A DNA stretch of 64,000 nt from Pacificitalea sp040119125 (GCA_040119125.1 JBEDTR010000011.1:124001-188000), one strand, 5' to 3'; counted from the first letter of the stretch, positions 14,836-22,557 are shown. Numbers and translations: made by a program. Notes: generated by a model not told the origin, from the letters alone.

Positions 14836-15163
14836 ACGGCTCACAGCGAAAGTCGGTGAATACGAAAAGGACGGTCAGACCAAGGGTCGCTATGTCGATC
14901 TTGGGGTGATCCTCTCCAATCAGAATGGCGAATTCATGCTCCTCGATCCAAGCGTGAACCTTGCTGGCGTCCTGATGCAGCAACGCATCTTGGGGCAGGC
15001 GAAGGGGCAGAAGGCGAGTGATCGCGTGATGGTTTCGATCTTCGACAATGACCGCCAGCAGGGCGGACAGTCGAATGGCGGCTATCAGGGTGGCGGCCAA
15101 CAAGGGGGTGGATCGCAGGGCTACGGCGACCACCGCGACATGGACGACGAGATTCCGTTCTAA
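14828..15163 (+). CDS. Single-stranded DNA-binding protein (phage SSB-like)
   Basis: A 111-residue protein with a compact strand-rich domain (residues 1-75), a Gly/Gln/Asn linker (QSNGGYQGGGQQGGGSQGYG) and an acidic tip ending DMDDEIPF, very close to the bacterial SSB tail that recruits repair and replication proteins. The N-terminal domain is shorter than E. coli SSB and not an obvious OB-fold by eye, so it is a divergent SSB. The start at 14,828 has GGAGAAGG upstream. Confidence 0.8.
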   Translation: MVKRLTAKVGEYEKDGQTKGRYVDLGVILSNQNGEFMLLDPSVNLAGVLMQQRILGQAKGQKASDRVMVSIFDNDRQQGGQSNGGYQGGGQQGGGSQGYGDHRDMDDEIPF

Positions 15164-15180
15164 TGCAAGGAGGCGCAGCG

Positions 15181-15405
15181 ATGAACACTTTCGCACCCGT
15201 AGAGATCCCCGTCGATCTGGAGGTCGGCGCGACCTATCTGGGCACTCGCCGCTGGCTGGCATGGTATACGATCTGCAATGGGCAGGAGCAGCTGGGCAAA
15301 GTCTACTTTACACGAGAGGCGGCTTATAAGGCCGCCATCTCATCCGGGGAAGCTGCCATTGCGAAGCGAGACGCCGCGCGGCATTGCCAAGGGCTGAGCG
15401 CATGA
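15181..15405 (+). CDS. Hypothetical phage protein
   Basis: A 74-residue protein starting behind AAGGAGG. It contains ATYLGTRRWLAWYTICNG and a helical Ala-rich C-terminus. Its stop overlaps the thyX start. No function inferred. Confidence 0.6.
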   Translation: MNTFAPVEIPVDLEVGATYLGTRRWLAWYTICNGQEQLGKVYFTREAAYKAAISSGEAAIAKRDAARHCQGLSA

Positions 15406-16040
15406 GCGTCTGCCTCAAATGGATCACCCCCGACGCCGAGCGGGTCATCGTGGACTGCGCGCGGGTATCGTCTGATCCCAACGCGCACCACGCGAGCGAC
15501 GACCGCCTGATCGGCTATCTGATCCGCAATGCGCACTGGTCGCCGCTGGAGATGGCCAACGCCTGCATCCAGATCCGCACGACGCGCGACATTGCTCGGC
15601 AGATCCTCCGTCACCGCAGTCTGGTTTTTCAGGAGTTTAGTCAGCGGTATCAGGACGTGAGCATCTTGGGCGACCCCAGCTATCGGGAAGCCCGGATGCA
15701 GCACCCGACCAACCGGCAGGCCTCGACCGCCTGCGAGGATGGCGCTCTGGCGACGTGGTGGGATATCGAGCAAGAGCGGGTATGGACCGCCGCTGAGGGC
15801 GCCTATCAGCGCGCGCTACAAGCCGGGGTGGCCAAAGAGGTGGCCCGCGCCGTGCTTCCCGAGGGGCTGGCTCCGACGCGGCTCTATGCCAATGGCACGA
15901 TCCGCAGCTGGGTGCACTTCGTCACGCTGCGCGAGGGCAATGGATCGCAGCCTGAGGTGCAGGAGATTGCCCGTCAGATCGGCGACATCCTCGGGCATCA
16001 CCTGCCCGCCGTCATGGCTGGCGTGAGGGAGGCGGCATGA
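15402..16040 (+). CDS. thyX: FAD-dependent thymidylate synthase ThyX
   Basis: A 212-residue protein carrying the ThyX signature RHRSLVFQEFSQRYQ (RHRxxSxQxxSxR form, with a shift at the fourth position), preceded by SPLEMANACIQIRTTRDIARQ and an N-terminal VDCARVSSDPN. ThyX makes dTMP from dUMP using FAD, NADPH and methylene-tetrahydrofolate. It would supply thymidylate during replication. It is translationally coupled to both neighbours by ATGA overlaps. Confidence 0.92.
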   Translation: MSVCLKWITPDAERVIVDCARVSSDPNAHHASDDRLIGYLIRNAHWSPLEMANACIQIRTTRDIARQILRHRSLVFQEFSQRYQDVSILGDPSYREARMQHPTNRQASTACEDGALATWWDIEQERVWTAAEGAYQRALQAGVAKEVARAVLPEGLAPTRLYANGTIRSWVHFVTLREGNGSQPEVQEIARQIGDILGHHLPAVMAGVREAA

Positions 16041-16207
16041 CCCAGCTCGCCCACATCATCACCGCCCACCACCGGGGAGAGACACCCGAGCAGATCGCCA
16101 CATCCCTGCGTCTTTCGTCGGAGCATGTGCGCACCATCGTTGCCGACCTGCGGGCCGGGGGCGTCATCGCAAATGAGGCATGGATATTGGAAGGAGACAC
16201 AGCATGA
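16037..16207 (+). CDS. Small helix-turn-helix protein
   Basis: A 56-residue protein fitted between thyX and the PP-loop gene with ATGA overlaps at both ends. Residues 16-44 (TPEQIATSLRLSSEHVRTIV) form a clear helix-turn-helix. Possibly a local regulator or a DNA-targeting subunit for the next enzyme; both ideas are inference. Confidence 0.6.
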   Translation: MTQLAHIITAHHRGETPEQIATSLRLSSEHVRTIVADLRAGGVIANEAWILEGDTA

Positions 16208-16971
16208 TCGTGGTGTGGTTTTCATGTGGGGCCGCCAGCGCCGCCGCGCTCAAGCTCACACTAGAGCGATTTCCCGGCGAGGATGTTCGCGCGGTCAATC
16301 AGCCTATCGCGGAAGAGCACCCAGATAATCGCCGCTTTTTGCGCGACGTGGCGGAGTGGTGTGGGGTCGAAATCGAGGAATTTACAGGATCAAAATATCC
16401 GGCAGCGTCGGCGGTCGATGTCTGGGAGCACCGCAAGGCGATGGTGTTTCCCCACGGCGCCCCATGCACGGTCCATCTCAAAAAGGACGCCCGGCGCGAG
16501 TGGGAGGTGCTGCACAAGCCAGACCAGCACGTATTAGGGTTTACCGCTGAGGAAAGGGATCGGCATGCTCGGTTTACACTCACAGAGCGTGACAACGTGA
16601 TCCCGGTGCTGATCGACGCCGCCATGACCAAGGGCGACTGCGGCGACATGATCCGCGCGGCTGGCATCAAGCTGCCAGAGATCTATGACCATGGCTTCCC
16701 GAACGCCAACTGTCTCGGGTGTGTCAAGGCGACCAGCCCCACCTATTGGAACCATCTCCGCCGAGAGTTCCCAAAGGTGTTCGCGGAGCGGGCCGCGCAA
16801 TCCCGACGCCTCGGAGCGCGACTTGTGCGGGTCGATGGCGAGCGCATTTTTCTCGACGAGCTGCACCCGGCGGCGCGAGGCGAGCCCATGTGGCAGATGC
16901 CTGCCTGCTCACTGTTTTGCGAGGAGTGGACGGCCCCCTCAGCCGCGCCCCAACTGGAGACTGCCCAATGA
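16204..16971 (+). CDS. PAPS-reductase-like PP-loop (adenine nucleotide alpha hydrolase) protein
   Basis: A 255-residue protein beginning with a PP-loop variant, VVWFSCGAASAAALKL, followed by FPNANCLGCVK and a C-terminal CSLFCEEW, so possible paired cysteines for metal or sulfur chemistry. Relatives are phosphoadenosine phosphosulfate reductase-like phage proteins, some of which are suspected in nucleic acid thiolation or other modification. Its place beside ThyX and a small helix-turn-helix protein suggests nucleotide or DNA modification, but this is inference. Confidence 0.75.
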   Translation: MIVVWFSCGAASAAALKLTLERFPGEDVRAVNQPIAEEHPDNRRFLRDVAEWCGVEIEEFTGSKYPAASAVDVWEHRKAMVFPHGAPCTVHLKKDARREWEVLHKPDQHVLGFTAEERDRHARFTLTERDNVIPVLIDAAMTKGDCGDMIRAAGIKLPEIYDHGFPNANCLGCVKATSPTYWNHLRREFPKVFAERAAQSRRLGARLVRVDGERIFLDELHPAARGEPMWQMPACSLFCEEWTAPSAAPQLETAQ

Positions 16972-17300
16972 CCGACACCACGACCGACGACCTGCGCGAC
17001 CTCGCCGACCGCATCGCAGACGGCACCGCGACCGAGATCGACTTCCACGCCGCGATGCACTCGATCGACGCTCGGATCTGCTACGGAGCCTATACCGGCC
17101 TGCTGGACTGCGTGACGCTGGTCGAGCAGCCCCGCCACCGGCACGACCTCACCCGAGAGGTGCACCACGATGGCGAGCGCGTCTCCGTCCACTGGCACAG
17201 CCGGGCAGATCCCGGCATCGCCTCAGCGCAGGGCACCGACGAAGCCCGCACACGCCTGCTGGCCGCCATCCGGGCGATGATCTGGCTCGCAGACCAATAA
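16968..17300 (+). CDS. Hypothetical phage protein
   Basis: A 110-residue acidic protein with an Asp-rich N-terminus (MTDTTTDDLRDLADRIADG) and a mixed domain with CYGAYTGLLDCVTLVEQ. It overlaps the PP-loop gene by four bases and may belong to the same unit. No family recognised. Confidence 0.6.
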   Translation: MTDTTTDDLRDLADRIADGTATEIDFHAAMHSIDARICYGAYTGLLDCVTLVEQPRHRHDLTREVHHDGERVSVHWHSRADPGIASAQGTDEARTRLLAAIRAMIWLADQ

Positions 17301-17322
17301 GCAAAGCACAAGGGGACAGCAT

Positions 17323-18030
17323 ATGGGCAAACAGAACCGGACAAGCCTCGCCACCATGCCGTGGGATATGGGGCCGATCACACTGGCGATCTTGGGGGAT
17401 GTGCCTGAGGTCGTGCGCCACTTTCGGCAGGACCTGAGGCTCGACGCCGATCTGCGCGCCAGCGTCAATCGGGTCGTATCCGCGCCAAAAAAGAGCGCTG
17501 ACCCCAAGGAGCAAGCCAAGCTCAAGCGAGCGGAGGCGCGGGCCCGTGAGGCCATCGTGCGCTGGATGCGGAGGCATGGCTACCAGCCCGCGATTGAGCC
17601 GGTGACGATCACGGACCCAGAGACAGGGCGCAGGACCAACCCTAACGGCGTCAAGCGCGCCCGGCGCATCTGCTGGTATGAGCGCTACCAGCGGCTAGGC
17701 AAGCTCACCCCGCGCCAATCCAAGGCGGCTGAGGCCTTGTCGCTTGCATGGGAGCGGACACAGCGCAGCGCCCCGGCCATCAAGGCGGTTAACGTGGACA
17801 CCTCACCCAAGCCCGATGCGAATGTCGCCATACTGGTGGACCGCATCGGCGGGTATCATGCCATCGCCCGGCACGTCTCCCGCGCAAGCCGTGCCTATAT
17901 CGATCATGTGGTGCTCGCCAACCGATCAATCCGCTCGATGCCCGGATGCACAGGGGGCAGAGCAGAGGCCCGATACCTCGCCCGCCTTGCAGAAGGATTG
18001 GACGATTTGGCCGATATGTTGCGTCTTTAG
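17323..18030 (+). CDS. Probable DUF6456-like phage regulator
   Basis: A 235-residue basic protein. A central highly basic helix (KEQAKLKRAEARAREAIVRW) precedes a C-terminal region with RICWYERYQRLGKLTPRQ and helical IDHVVLANRSIRS, resembling DUF6456-type proteins. It is the last gene of the early operon before a terminator, where late-gene regulators usually lie. A late activator role is inferred from position, not shown by motif. Confidence 0.55.
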   Translation: MGKQNRTSLATMPWDMGPITLAILGDVPEVVRHFRQDLRLDADLRASVNRVVSAPKKSADPKEQAKLKRAEARAREAIVRWMRRHGYQPAIEPVTITDPETGRRTNPNGVKRARRICWYERYQRLGKLTPRQSKAAEALSLAWERTQRSAPAIKAVNVDTSPKPDANVAILVDRIGGYHAIARHVSRASRAYIDHVVLANRSIRSMPGCTGGRAEARYLARLAEGLDDLADMLRL

Positions 18031-18082
18031 TTGACGTGGCCACTAAACTCGGGCAAATTCACATCATCGCAAGAGATGACAG

Positions 18083-18105
18083 GGCGGCCCACGGGTCGCC
18101 TTTTT
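18083..18105 (+). terminator. Terminator of the rightward early operon
   Basis: GGCGGCCC (18,083-18,090) and GGGTCGCC (18,093-18,100) form a stem with one non-paired position and a two-base tip, followed by TTTTT. It ends the early operon just before the oppositely oriented mazEF genes. Confidence 0.72.
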
Positions 18106-18150
18106 GCGTTCCGGTGGGCTGCCGCTGCTGCCACAGCCCACGGTATGCGC

Positions 18151-18504
18151 CTACAGTTCGATGGACATGATCGCCTCGATGCGACCGAACACCTCCCAGA
18201 GGGTTTCTTGGTTCAGCTTGCCTGCGAAATCTGCCTCGCGGGCAATCCAGTCGAGACTCTTGAGTTGGTGGGTCAGGACAAAGCCTGTCATCTTGGCTCC
18301 CCGGGGCAGGGGAACCTCGAAGTTACTGCCCTTGCCTTGATTGGTGATGGGGCAGACGAACGCCATACCGGTGGCGATATTGAATTCCTGCGCTGACAGG
18401 ATAAGAGCAGGCCGACGACCGGCCTGCTCGCTTCCAGAATGAGGGGTGAAATCAAGCCAAGCGAGATCGCCTCGCTCCGGCTGATAGGTGTTCCCTGCTA
18501 CCAA
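18151..18504 (-). CDS. mazF: MazF/PemK-family toxin with inferred TTG start
   Basis: A 117-residue mRNA interferase-like protein: YQPERGDLAWLDFTPHSGSEQ, GRRPALILSAQEFN, then CPITNQGKGSNFEVPLP and SLDWIAREADFAGKL match MazF/PemK. The TTG at 18,504 overlaps the antitoxin stop and follows AAGGAG at seven bases; ATG 27 bases upstream lies inside the antitoxin gene before this site. Together with mazE it forms a toxin-antitoxin cassette facing against the phage early operon. Confidence 0.9.
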   Translation of the reverse strand: MVAGNTYQPERGDLAWLDFTPHSGSEQAGRRPALILSAQEFNIATGMAFVCPITNQGKGSNFEVPLPRGAKMTGFVLTHQLKSLDWIAREADFAGKLNQETLWEVFGRIEAIMSIEL

Positions 18505-18737
18505 ACTTCGTCTCCTTTGGGTTCGCCCCAATCCACCTCTGCGGACTGTTTGGGCTTCTCGTTCGAAAGCAGATCCGACAGTTTGAATTTTGGCCGAACG
18601 GGCTTGATGATCATAGCTCCATCCTCGCGGAACTCGATCTCAACGCATGAACCGTCATGCAGTCGGCTTTGATCTGTCACATGCCGGGGCAGCCTCAGTG
18701 CGAGGCTGTTTCCCCACTTCCTTACATTCAATTGCAT
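18498..18737 (-). CDS. mazE: MazE-family antitoxin
   Basis: A 79-residue AbrB/MazE-fold protein: VRKWGNSLALRLPRHVTDQ, then VEIEFREDGAMIIKP, with a C-terminal tail that should neutralise the toxin. It precedes and overlaps mazF by seven bases, the standard order. It probably autoregulates its promoter through the N-terminal swapped-hairpin DNA-binding domain. Confidence 0.9.
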   Translation of the reverse strand: MQLNVRKWGNSLALRLPRHVTDQSRLHDGSCVEIEFREDGAMIIKPVRPKFKLSDLLSNEKPKQSAEVDWGEPKGDEVW

Positions 18738-19007
18738 CTCATGGTCCTTTCAACGCCGGCTTGGCGCGGGCAGCTGTGTAGATACCATGTAGAGCCGAAC
18801 GCCGCCCTCGGCAATCCCTACCGCGCGATTGCAACCGAATGTGATCGCAACACACCACACCGGCCCGCCTTCCTTTTCCCCGGCCACCCCGCCGGTCGTC
18901 AGCGCCTGCAAGCGCCCTCGGGCGTCAACTGCGTGGCGGGCATGGGCTCATGGAGCGCAGATTGCAGGACGGGCGGGGACCAACCCACATCAGATAGGAG
19001 ATATGCC

Positions 19008-19148
19008 ATGATCGCTGGATGGCTCGTGATGATGCTCGCCATTGCCGCCGGGGACAATGCCCCGATGCCGCCCGCCGCCTCTCAGTGCGACCGCGTGGCC
19101 GTGACCAATGCCGATGGCTCGACCGCCTACCACACCTGCCGGTATTGA
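19008..19148 (+). CDS. Small secreted or membrane-anchored peptide
   Basis: A 46-residue reading frame behind AGGAG. Residues 1-15 (MIAGWLVMMLAIAAG) look like a signal sequence; the remainder is polar with two cysteines that could form a disulfide. Unknown role. The 270 bases upstream, after mazE, contain nothing I recognise. Confidence 0.45.
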   Translation: MIAGWLVMMLAIAAGDNAPMPPAASQCDRVAVTNADGSTAYHTCRY

Positions 19149-19149
19149 G

Positions 19150-19464
19150 ATGATGGAGCTTTCCCGCAGCCAGTCGTTCGGCCTTGAGCTGGATATGCCT
19201 CTGGATGCGGGGATCGCGCGGCATGTGCACGTTCTGAGGGAGGCGGGCCTTGCGACCATCGAGTCATGCGAGGGCGGGCCGGGTCACTGCTTTCCTGAGC
19301 CTACGGTGCGCATCAAGGGCGATCATGCGGAAGGCTTCAAGGCCTATTCAGTGGCGCTCCAGCATGGCCTCAAGCCAAGGGCATTGGCTCGGATCTGGCA
19401 TGTTGAAGATGGGGAGCTTAACGGCCCCGTCTGGGATCTGATCTTCCAGACGGAGCCTGCCTAA
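19150..19464 (+). CDS. Conserved phage hypothetical protein
   Basis: A 104-residue protein with ESCEGGPGHCFPEPTVRIKG, a pattern I associate with conserved hypothetical proteins of alphaproteobacterial phages, and a C-terminal RIWHVEDGELNGPVWDLIF. It directly follows the small secreted peptide gene. Function unknown; Cys, His and Glu in the motif could bind a metal. Confidence 0.65.
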   Translation: MMELSRSQSFGLELDMPLDAGIARHVHVLREAGLATIESCEGGPGHCFPEPTVRIKGDHAEGFKAYSVALQHGLKPRALARIWHVEDGELNGPVWDLIFQTEPA

Positions 19465-19468
19465 CCGC

Positions 19469-19624
19469 TTAGCTCAAGCGCTTGCAGTGGTCGCACTTGT
19501 TTCGACCGCCAGTGCCGGACACGCGGTTTTCGCGCTCGATGTTGTTGCCCTCAGTGCAGCTGCTGTTGTCGTGATACACAGTCGTGCCGGGCTTCTTGGA
19601 ATGGAATGGGGCTACTTTAGCCAT
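19469..19624 (-). CDS. Small conserved Cys-containing phage protein
   Basis: A 51-residue minus-strand protein, MAKVAPFHSKKPGTTVYHDN followed by SSCTEGNNIE and a C-terminal CDHCKRL. Four potential ligands (His, Cys, CxxC) suggest a small zinc knuckle. The KKPGTTVYHDNSSC string is typical of a small family seen in phages and plasmids. It is convergent with the preceding gene. Confidence 0.65.
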   Translation of the reverse strand: MAKVAPFHSKKPGTTVYHDNSSCTEGNNIERENRVSGTGGRNKCDHCKRLS

Positions 19625-19716
19625 CGTTGGAACCTTTCAAATCGTTACGAAGACGCTCACCTTCGTGCACGTATAGGTGGTGAGTCAACGCTCGTGGCGC
19701 ACCACACAGCACCATC

Positions 19717-19804
19717 TCCTCAAATCTGAGGAAATGGTCAGGAGGGAGTATTTCCCAGAATCGGGAAAAACCTCAGGGCAGGGGGTTTTCCCCGGATCTG
19801 GGGG
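19717..19804. repeat. Cluster of three 14-18-bp palindromes
   Basis: TCCTCAAATCTGAGGA (19,717-19,732), TTCCCAGAATCGGGAA (19,752-19,767) and TCCCCGGATCTGGGGG (19,789-19,804) are spaced 35 and 37 bp apart. They share the frame TCCYCA-N4-TGRGGA, loosely in the last two. Two closer matches lie at 22,558 and 22,603. They sit between the stop of a ribbon-helix-helix gene and a small minus-strand gene. Likely protein-binding sites. Confidence 0.65.
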
Positions 19805-19819
19805 AAAGTCAGGAGAGGG

Positions 19820-20005
19820 CTACTGATCGTCCAGCTTGGCGCGCTTCGTGTCCTGGTAGTCAGCCATAAAGCCTTTTCGGATTAGCTGTCGGATCGCCTC
19901 ACCGCGTGAGCCAATGTGGTTCTCGAATCGCCACTGATCGACCGCAGCGACTTCGCGCTGGGACATCATAATAACTACACGGGTATCTTTGTTCTCGCCT
20001 GCCAT
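19820..20005 (-). CDS. Ribbon-helix-helix-type regulator (leftward)
   Basis: A 61-residue protein with an N-terminal strand (DTRVVIMMSQREVAAVDQ) and two helices (SRGEAIRQLIRKGF), the layout of CopG/Arc-type dimers. It is transcribed divergently from an Arc-like gene across a shared operator region, recalling the mnt/arc arrangement of phage P22. Likely binds the inverted repeat at 20,041-20,089. Confidence 0.68.
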   Translation of the reverse strand: MAGENKDTRVVIMMSQREVAAVDQWRFENHIGSRGEAIRQLIRKGFMADYQDTKRAKLDDQ

Positions 20006-20040
20006 GGCACGAGCGTATGCCTCGCGGCGACGTTTAGCGC

Positions 20041-20089
20041 AAGTTTTTCAAGTTGTGCATGTTGTGCATATTGACAACTTGATAAACTT
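20041..20089. promoter_or_regulatory. Divergent promoter/operator region between ribbon-helix-helix genes
   Basis: AAGTTTTTCAAGTTGT (20,041-20,056) and ACAACTTGATAAACTT (20,074-20,089) are inverted repeats matching at 15 of 16 positions. Between and across them, GTTGTGCAT is repeated in tandem (20,052-20,060 and 20,061-20,069). A TTGACA is present at 20,071. The region is AT-rich compared with its surroundings and should hold the operators of both small regulators. Confidence 0.7.
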
Positions 20090-20132
20090 AAAGCGATGAT
20101 GTAGCCATGATGCATGAAAGGAGAAAAGGTGC

Positions 20133-20300
20133 ATGAACACGAAGATTGAGCAAATCACGCTGAAGCTGCCGAGCGACTGGAAGGTTGCGCTCAAGGTCGC
20201 AGCAGCCCGCGCCGGGCGCACGCTGAATGCAGAGGTCATTGGAAGGCTGAGCGAAGGCGTAGAGGCCGATCTGCAACGAGAGGCATCCGCACAAAAGTAA
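20133..20300 (+). CDS. Arc-type ribbon-helix-helix regulator (rightward)
   Basis: A 55-residue protein with strand IEQITLKLPSD and helices including AARAGRTLNAEVIGRLSEG, matching Arc/Mnt-family repressors of phages. It has GGAGAAAAGG upstream of the ATG and ends at a strong hairpin. No antirepressor gene is visible downstream. Confidence 0.78.
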   Translation: MNTKIEQITLKLPSDWKVALKVAAARAGRTLNAEVIGRLSEGVEADLQREASAQK

Positions 20301-20330
20301 AGCCGCTGGGGCGGTCACCCCAACGGCTTT
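20299..20330 (+). terminator. Hairpin after the Arc-like gene
   Basis: AAAGCCG-C-TGGGG pairs with CCCCA-A-CGGCTTT around a six-base loop, starting at the stop codon of the Arc-like gene. The T content is in the 3' arm (CTTT) followed by GATT, so it is a moderate intrinsic terminator. Confidence 0.65.
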
Positions 20331-20366
20331 GATTGAAAATCCACCGATCTAAGAAGGATTTCACCG

Positions 20367-20756
20367 ATGAATGTATCATCGAACCCTGAACAATTCAAGG
20401 CGTCTCGTCGCGCCGTCATGGCTGGCCTCGCCAGCGTCTCGGTCACGGTCACCGCAGGTAGCGCCGCATCGGCCTACCCGGTCACCAGCCCGCTCCGGGC
20501 GCTCTATCACGAGTGGCAGCAGGCGAAGGCGCATCTGTCCCGCGCCGATCTGACGGAAGGAAGCCCTGAGGAGGACGCGCTGTTCGACATCGTGACGGGC
20601 TGCTCCGACCGCGCGGCGGCATATGAGCCTGAGACGATCGAGGACCTGTGGTTCAAGATCCTGTTCGCCGACGACGATGGCGACATGAGTGTCAACATCG
20701 ATCAGGAAGCGCTGGTCGTGATGGCCCACAAGATGACCGGCGTCCCGGCTGGCTAA
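20367..20756 (+). CDS. Phage protein with a Tat-like signal sequence
   Basis: A 129-residue protein. Residues 13-35 hold a twin-arginine motif and hydrophobic segment, SRRAVMAGLASVSVTVTAG, ending in an AxA-like site (ASA). The mature part is acidic and helical, with LYHEWQQAKAHL. Similar short Tat-signal proteins occur in alphaproteobacterial prophages without a known role. The start has AGAAGGA upstream. Confidence 0.62.
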   Translation: MNVSSNPEQFKASRRAVMAGLASVSVTVTAGSAASAYPVTSPLRALYHEWQQAKAHLSRADLTEGSPEEDALFDIVTGCSDRAAAYEPETIEDLWFKILFADDDGDMSVNIDQEALVVMAHKMTGVPAG

Positions 20757-20848
20757 TGGACAGCATTGTCAGGCGCTTACGGGTCGCGCACACTCTAGAA
20801 ATGACGGGGTGAAATCGCCCCTTTGATGCGCCGGCCCTAGGCGCAGTC

Positions 20849-20887
20849 GCGGTGCCCACCCTTGGTGGAACATTCAGTGGGCACCGC
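20849..20887. repeat. Perfect 11-bp inverted repeat
   Basis: GCGGTGCCCAC (20,849-20,859) and GTGGGCACCGC (20,877-20,887) can form a stem with a 17-base loop, followed by TTTCTCCCT. It may end transcription from the Tat-signal gene or structure the leader of the next one. Confidence 0.6.
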
Positions 20888-20934
20888 TTTCTCCCTCCAG
20901 CGCCCATAGGGCAGGCGCCAAAGATGAGCACGCA

Positions 20935-21396
20935 ATGAACACACAAATCCAACCTGTCAACGGTTCCGCCCCGGCGCTCCGTGGAAATCAGCACTGGCCT
21001 GCACTGCGCGAAGCCGGGAAGATCGACCGCCTGAACTTCACCGACGCAATTGCGTCCTTTAATGAATACGTCGATGGCGAAGGAGAGGGCGCGACACGAC
21101 CTGACCTCGCATATTCGAACTTCACTCGCTCGGTCTACGCGCCCTTCGGCCTCAACAAGGCACAGCGTGAAGCCGTGATGGCCGGTGAGAGCAAAGACCG
21201 CGACCTTTTTGATGTGGTGGAGCTTCGCTATCTCCAGATGGCCGAAAGCGCTGCCGCCATGATCCTACATCAGGGCATCGAGGCTGGCGCGACCCGCAAA
21301 TCAATCAAGGTCGCTGTCCGTGATGAGTGCGGTCGCATCGCAGGGATGTATCGCCGGATCACCTCAGGCGTGTTTGGGGGAGGCAAAAGCAAATGA
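20935..21396 (+). CDS. Hypothetical phage protein
   Basis: A 153-residue mostly helical protein. Its C-terminal half (VRDECGRIAGMYRRITSG) is basic and may bind nucleic acid. It overlaps the following DUF3102-like gene by four bases, suggesting joint function. No family recognised. Confidence 0.6.
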   Translation: MNTQIQPVNGSAPALRGNQHWPALREAGKIDRLNFTDAIASFNEYVDGEGEGATRPDLAYSNFTRSVYAPFGLNKAQREAVMAGESKDRDLFDVVELRYLQMAESAAAMILHQGIEAGATRKSIKVAVRDECGRIAGMYRRITSGVFGGGKSK

Positions 21397-22481
21397 GCGA
21401 AGTCACCCTTTTCGATTACGGGCAGATCTCCGAGCAAGCCAACGAGGTCCGCGCCGCTGCCGAGCGCATCCGCCTTCGCATGAAGCGGACCGCCGAGGAT
21501 ATTCTTTCGATTGGTGCAGAGTTGGCAGACGTGAAGGAAAAGATGCCGCATGGCTCATTCGGAATATGGATCAGCGCTGAGTTCGGAATGACCATCCGGA
21601 CTGCACAAAATTTGATGCAAGTGCATGAGCGCTACGGCAAATGCGAAACAGTTTCGCATTTGCCCCCCGCGGCGTTGTACGCTCTCGCGGCCCCATCTGT
21701 GCCGGAGGAAGTTCGGGCGGAGGTTCATAGTCGCGCGGCGGCGGGTGAAACCGTAAGTGCTGCTGAAATTAAGCGTCTCAAGCGCGAGCATGCCGCTGCC
21801 ATCGAAGCTGCGAACAACCGGGCCTCCCAAGCCCAGCAGGAGCGGGACACCTACCGCCAACGGGCAGACAGCCTCGCAGACGGGCAGAAAGCCCTGATCG
21901 AGGAGGAGCGGCAGAAGGCACAGGCTGCGGCCAAGGCTGCTGTCGAGGATGAGTTGCAGGCTGCGATCGACGCCGCCGAGAGCGCACAGCGTCAGCTGGA
22001 CAACGAGCGGGGCCGGTTGGAAGCCGCCGCCGCCGAAGCAGAGCGCCTCGCCAAGCAGAAGGCCCAAGCGGAAGCCGACAATCTGGCTCAGGCGGCTATG
22101 GCTGAAATCCAAGGCAAGCTGAACGCCGCGAAGGCTGAGGAGCGCCGCCTGCGCGATACCAAGGGGCGTCTGTCTCAGAACATCGAGCGCATGAAGGAAA
22201 GCGTCGAGAAGCATCAGGCATCGTTGCGCGATATGCGGAATGCAGACGTGGAAGCCGCGGCGATCCGCAACACCATGACCGGCGTGATCCAGTCGATCAC
22301 CCTGGCGATGGCCGAGATTCACGACATAGAGCACGCCCATGGTGAGGAGGTAAGCGGCTCCATGATGCGTGCTGCCTCTGTCTGTCGTCAGTTTGCTGAC
22401 GCGCTTGAGGCGTTCACTCAGGACGCAGGCAAGTCGGGTCCGACCATGCGGGTTGTCGGCGGCACCGGACCTAGCCTGTGA
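21393..22481 (+). CDS. DUF3102-family protein with long coiled coil
   Basis: A 362-residue protein. Residues 15-75 (RTAEDILSIGAELADVKEKM, then SAEFGMTIRTAQNLM) match DUF3102, which resembles a DNA-binding helix-turn-helix region. Residues 125-310 are a charged coiled coil. It ends 77 bases before two strong palindromes at 22,558-22,618, which could be its target. A DNA-organising or regulatory role is an inference. Confidence 0.7.
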   Translation: MSEVTLFDYGQISEQANEVRAAAERIRLRMKRTAEDILSIGAELADVKEKMPHGSFGIWISAEFGMTIRTAQNLMQVHERYGKCETVSHLPPAALYALAAPSVPEEVRAEVHSRAAAGETVSAAEIKRLKREHAAAIEAANNRASQAQQERDTYRQRADSLADGQKALIEEERQKAQAAAKAAVEDELQAAIDAAESAQRQLDNERGRLEAAAAEAERLAKQKAQAEADNLAQAAMAEIQGKLNAAKAEERRLRDTKGRLSQNIERMKESVEKHQASLRDMRNADVEAAAIRNTMTGVIQSITLAMAEIHDIEHAHGEEVSGSMMRAASVCRQFADALEAFTQDAGKSGPTMRVVGGTGPSL

Positions 22482-22557
22482 TGTCCGCCCAAATCTGAGC
22501 GCACATGCCCACGTGGGGCGCGAAAATTCGACCGTTTATTATCAGTGGGTTAGGGTC

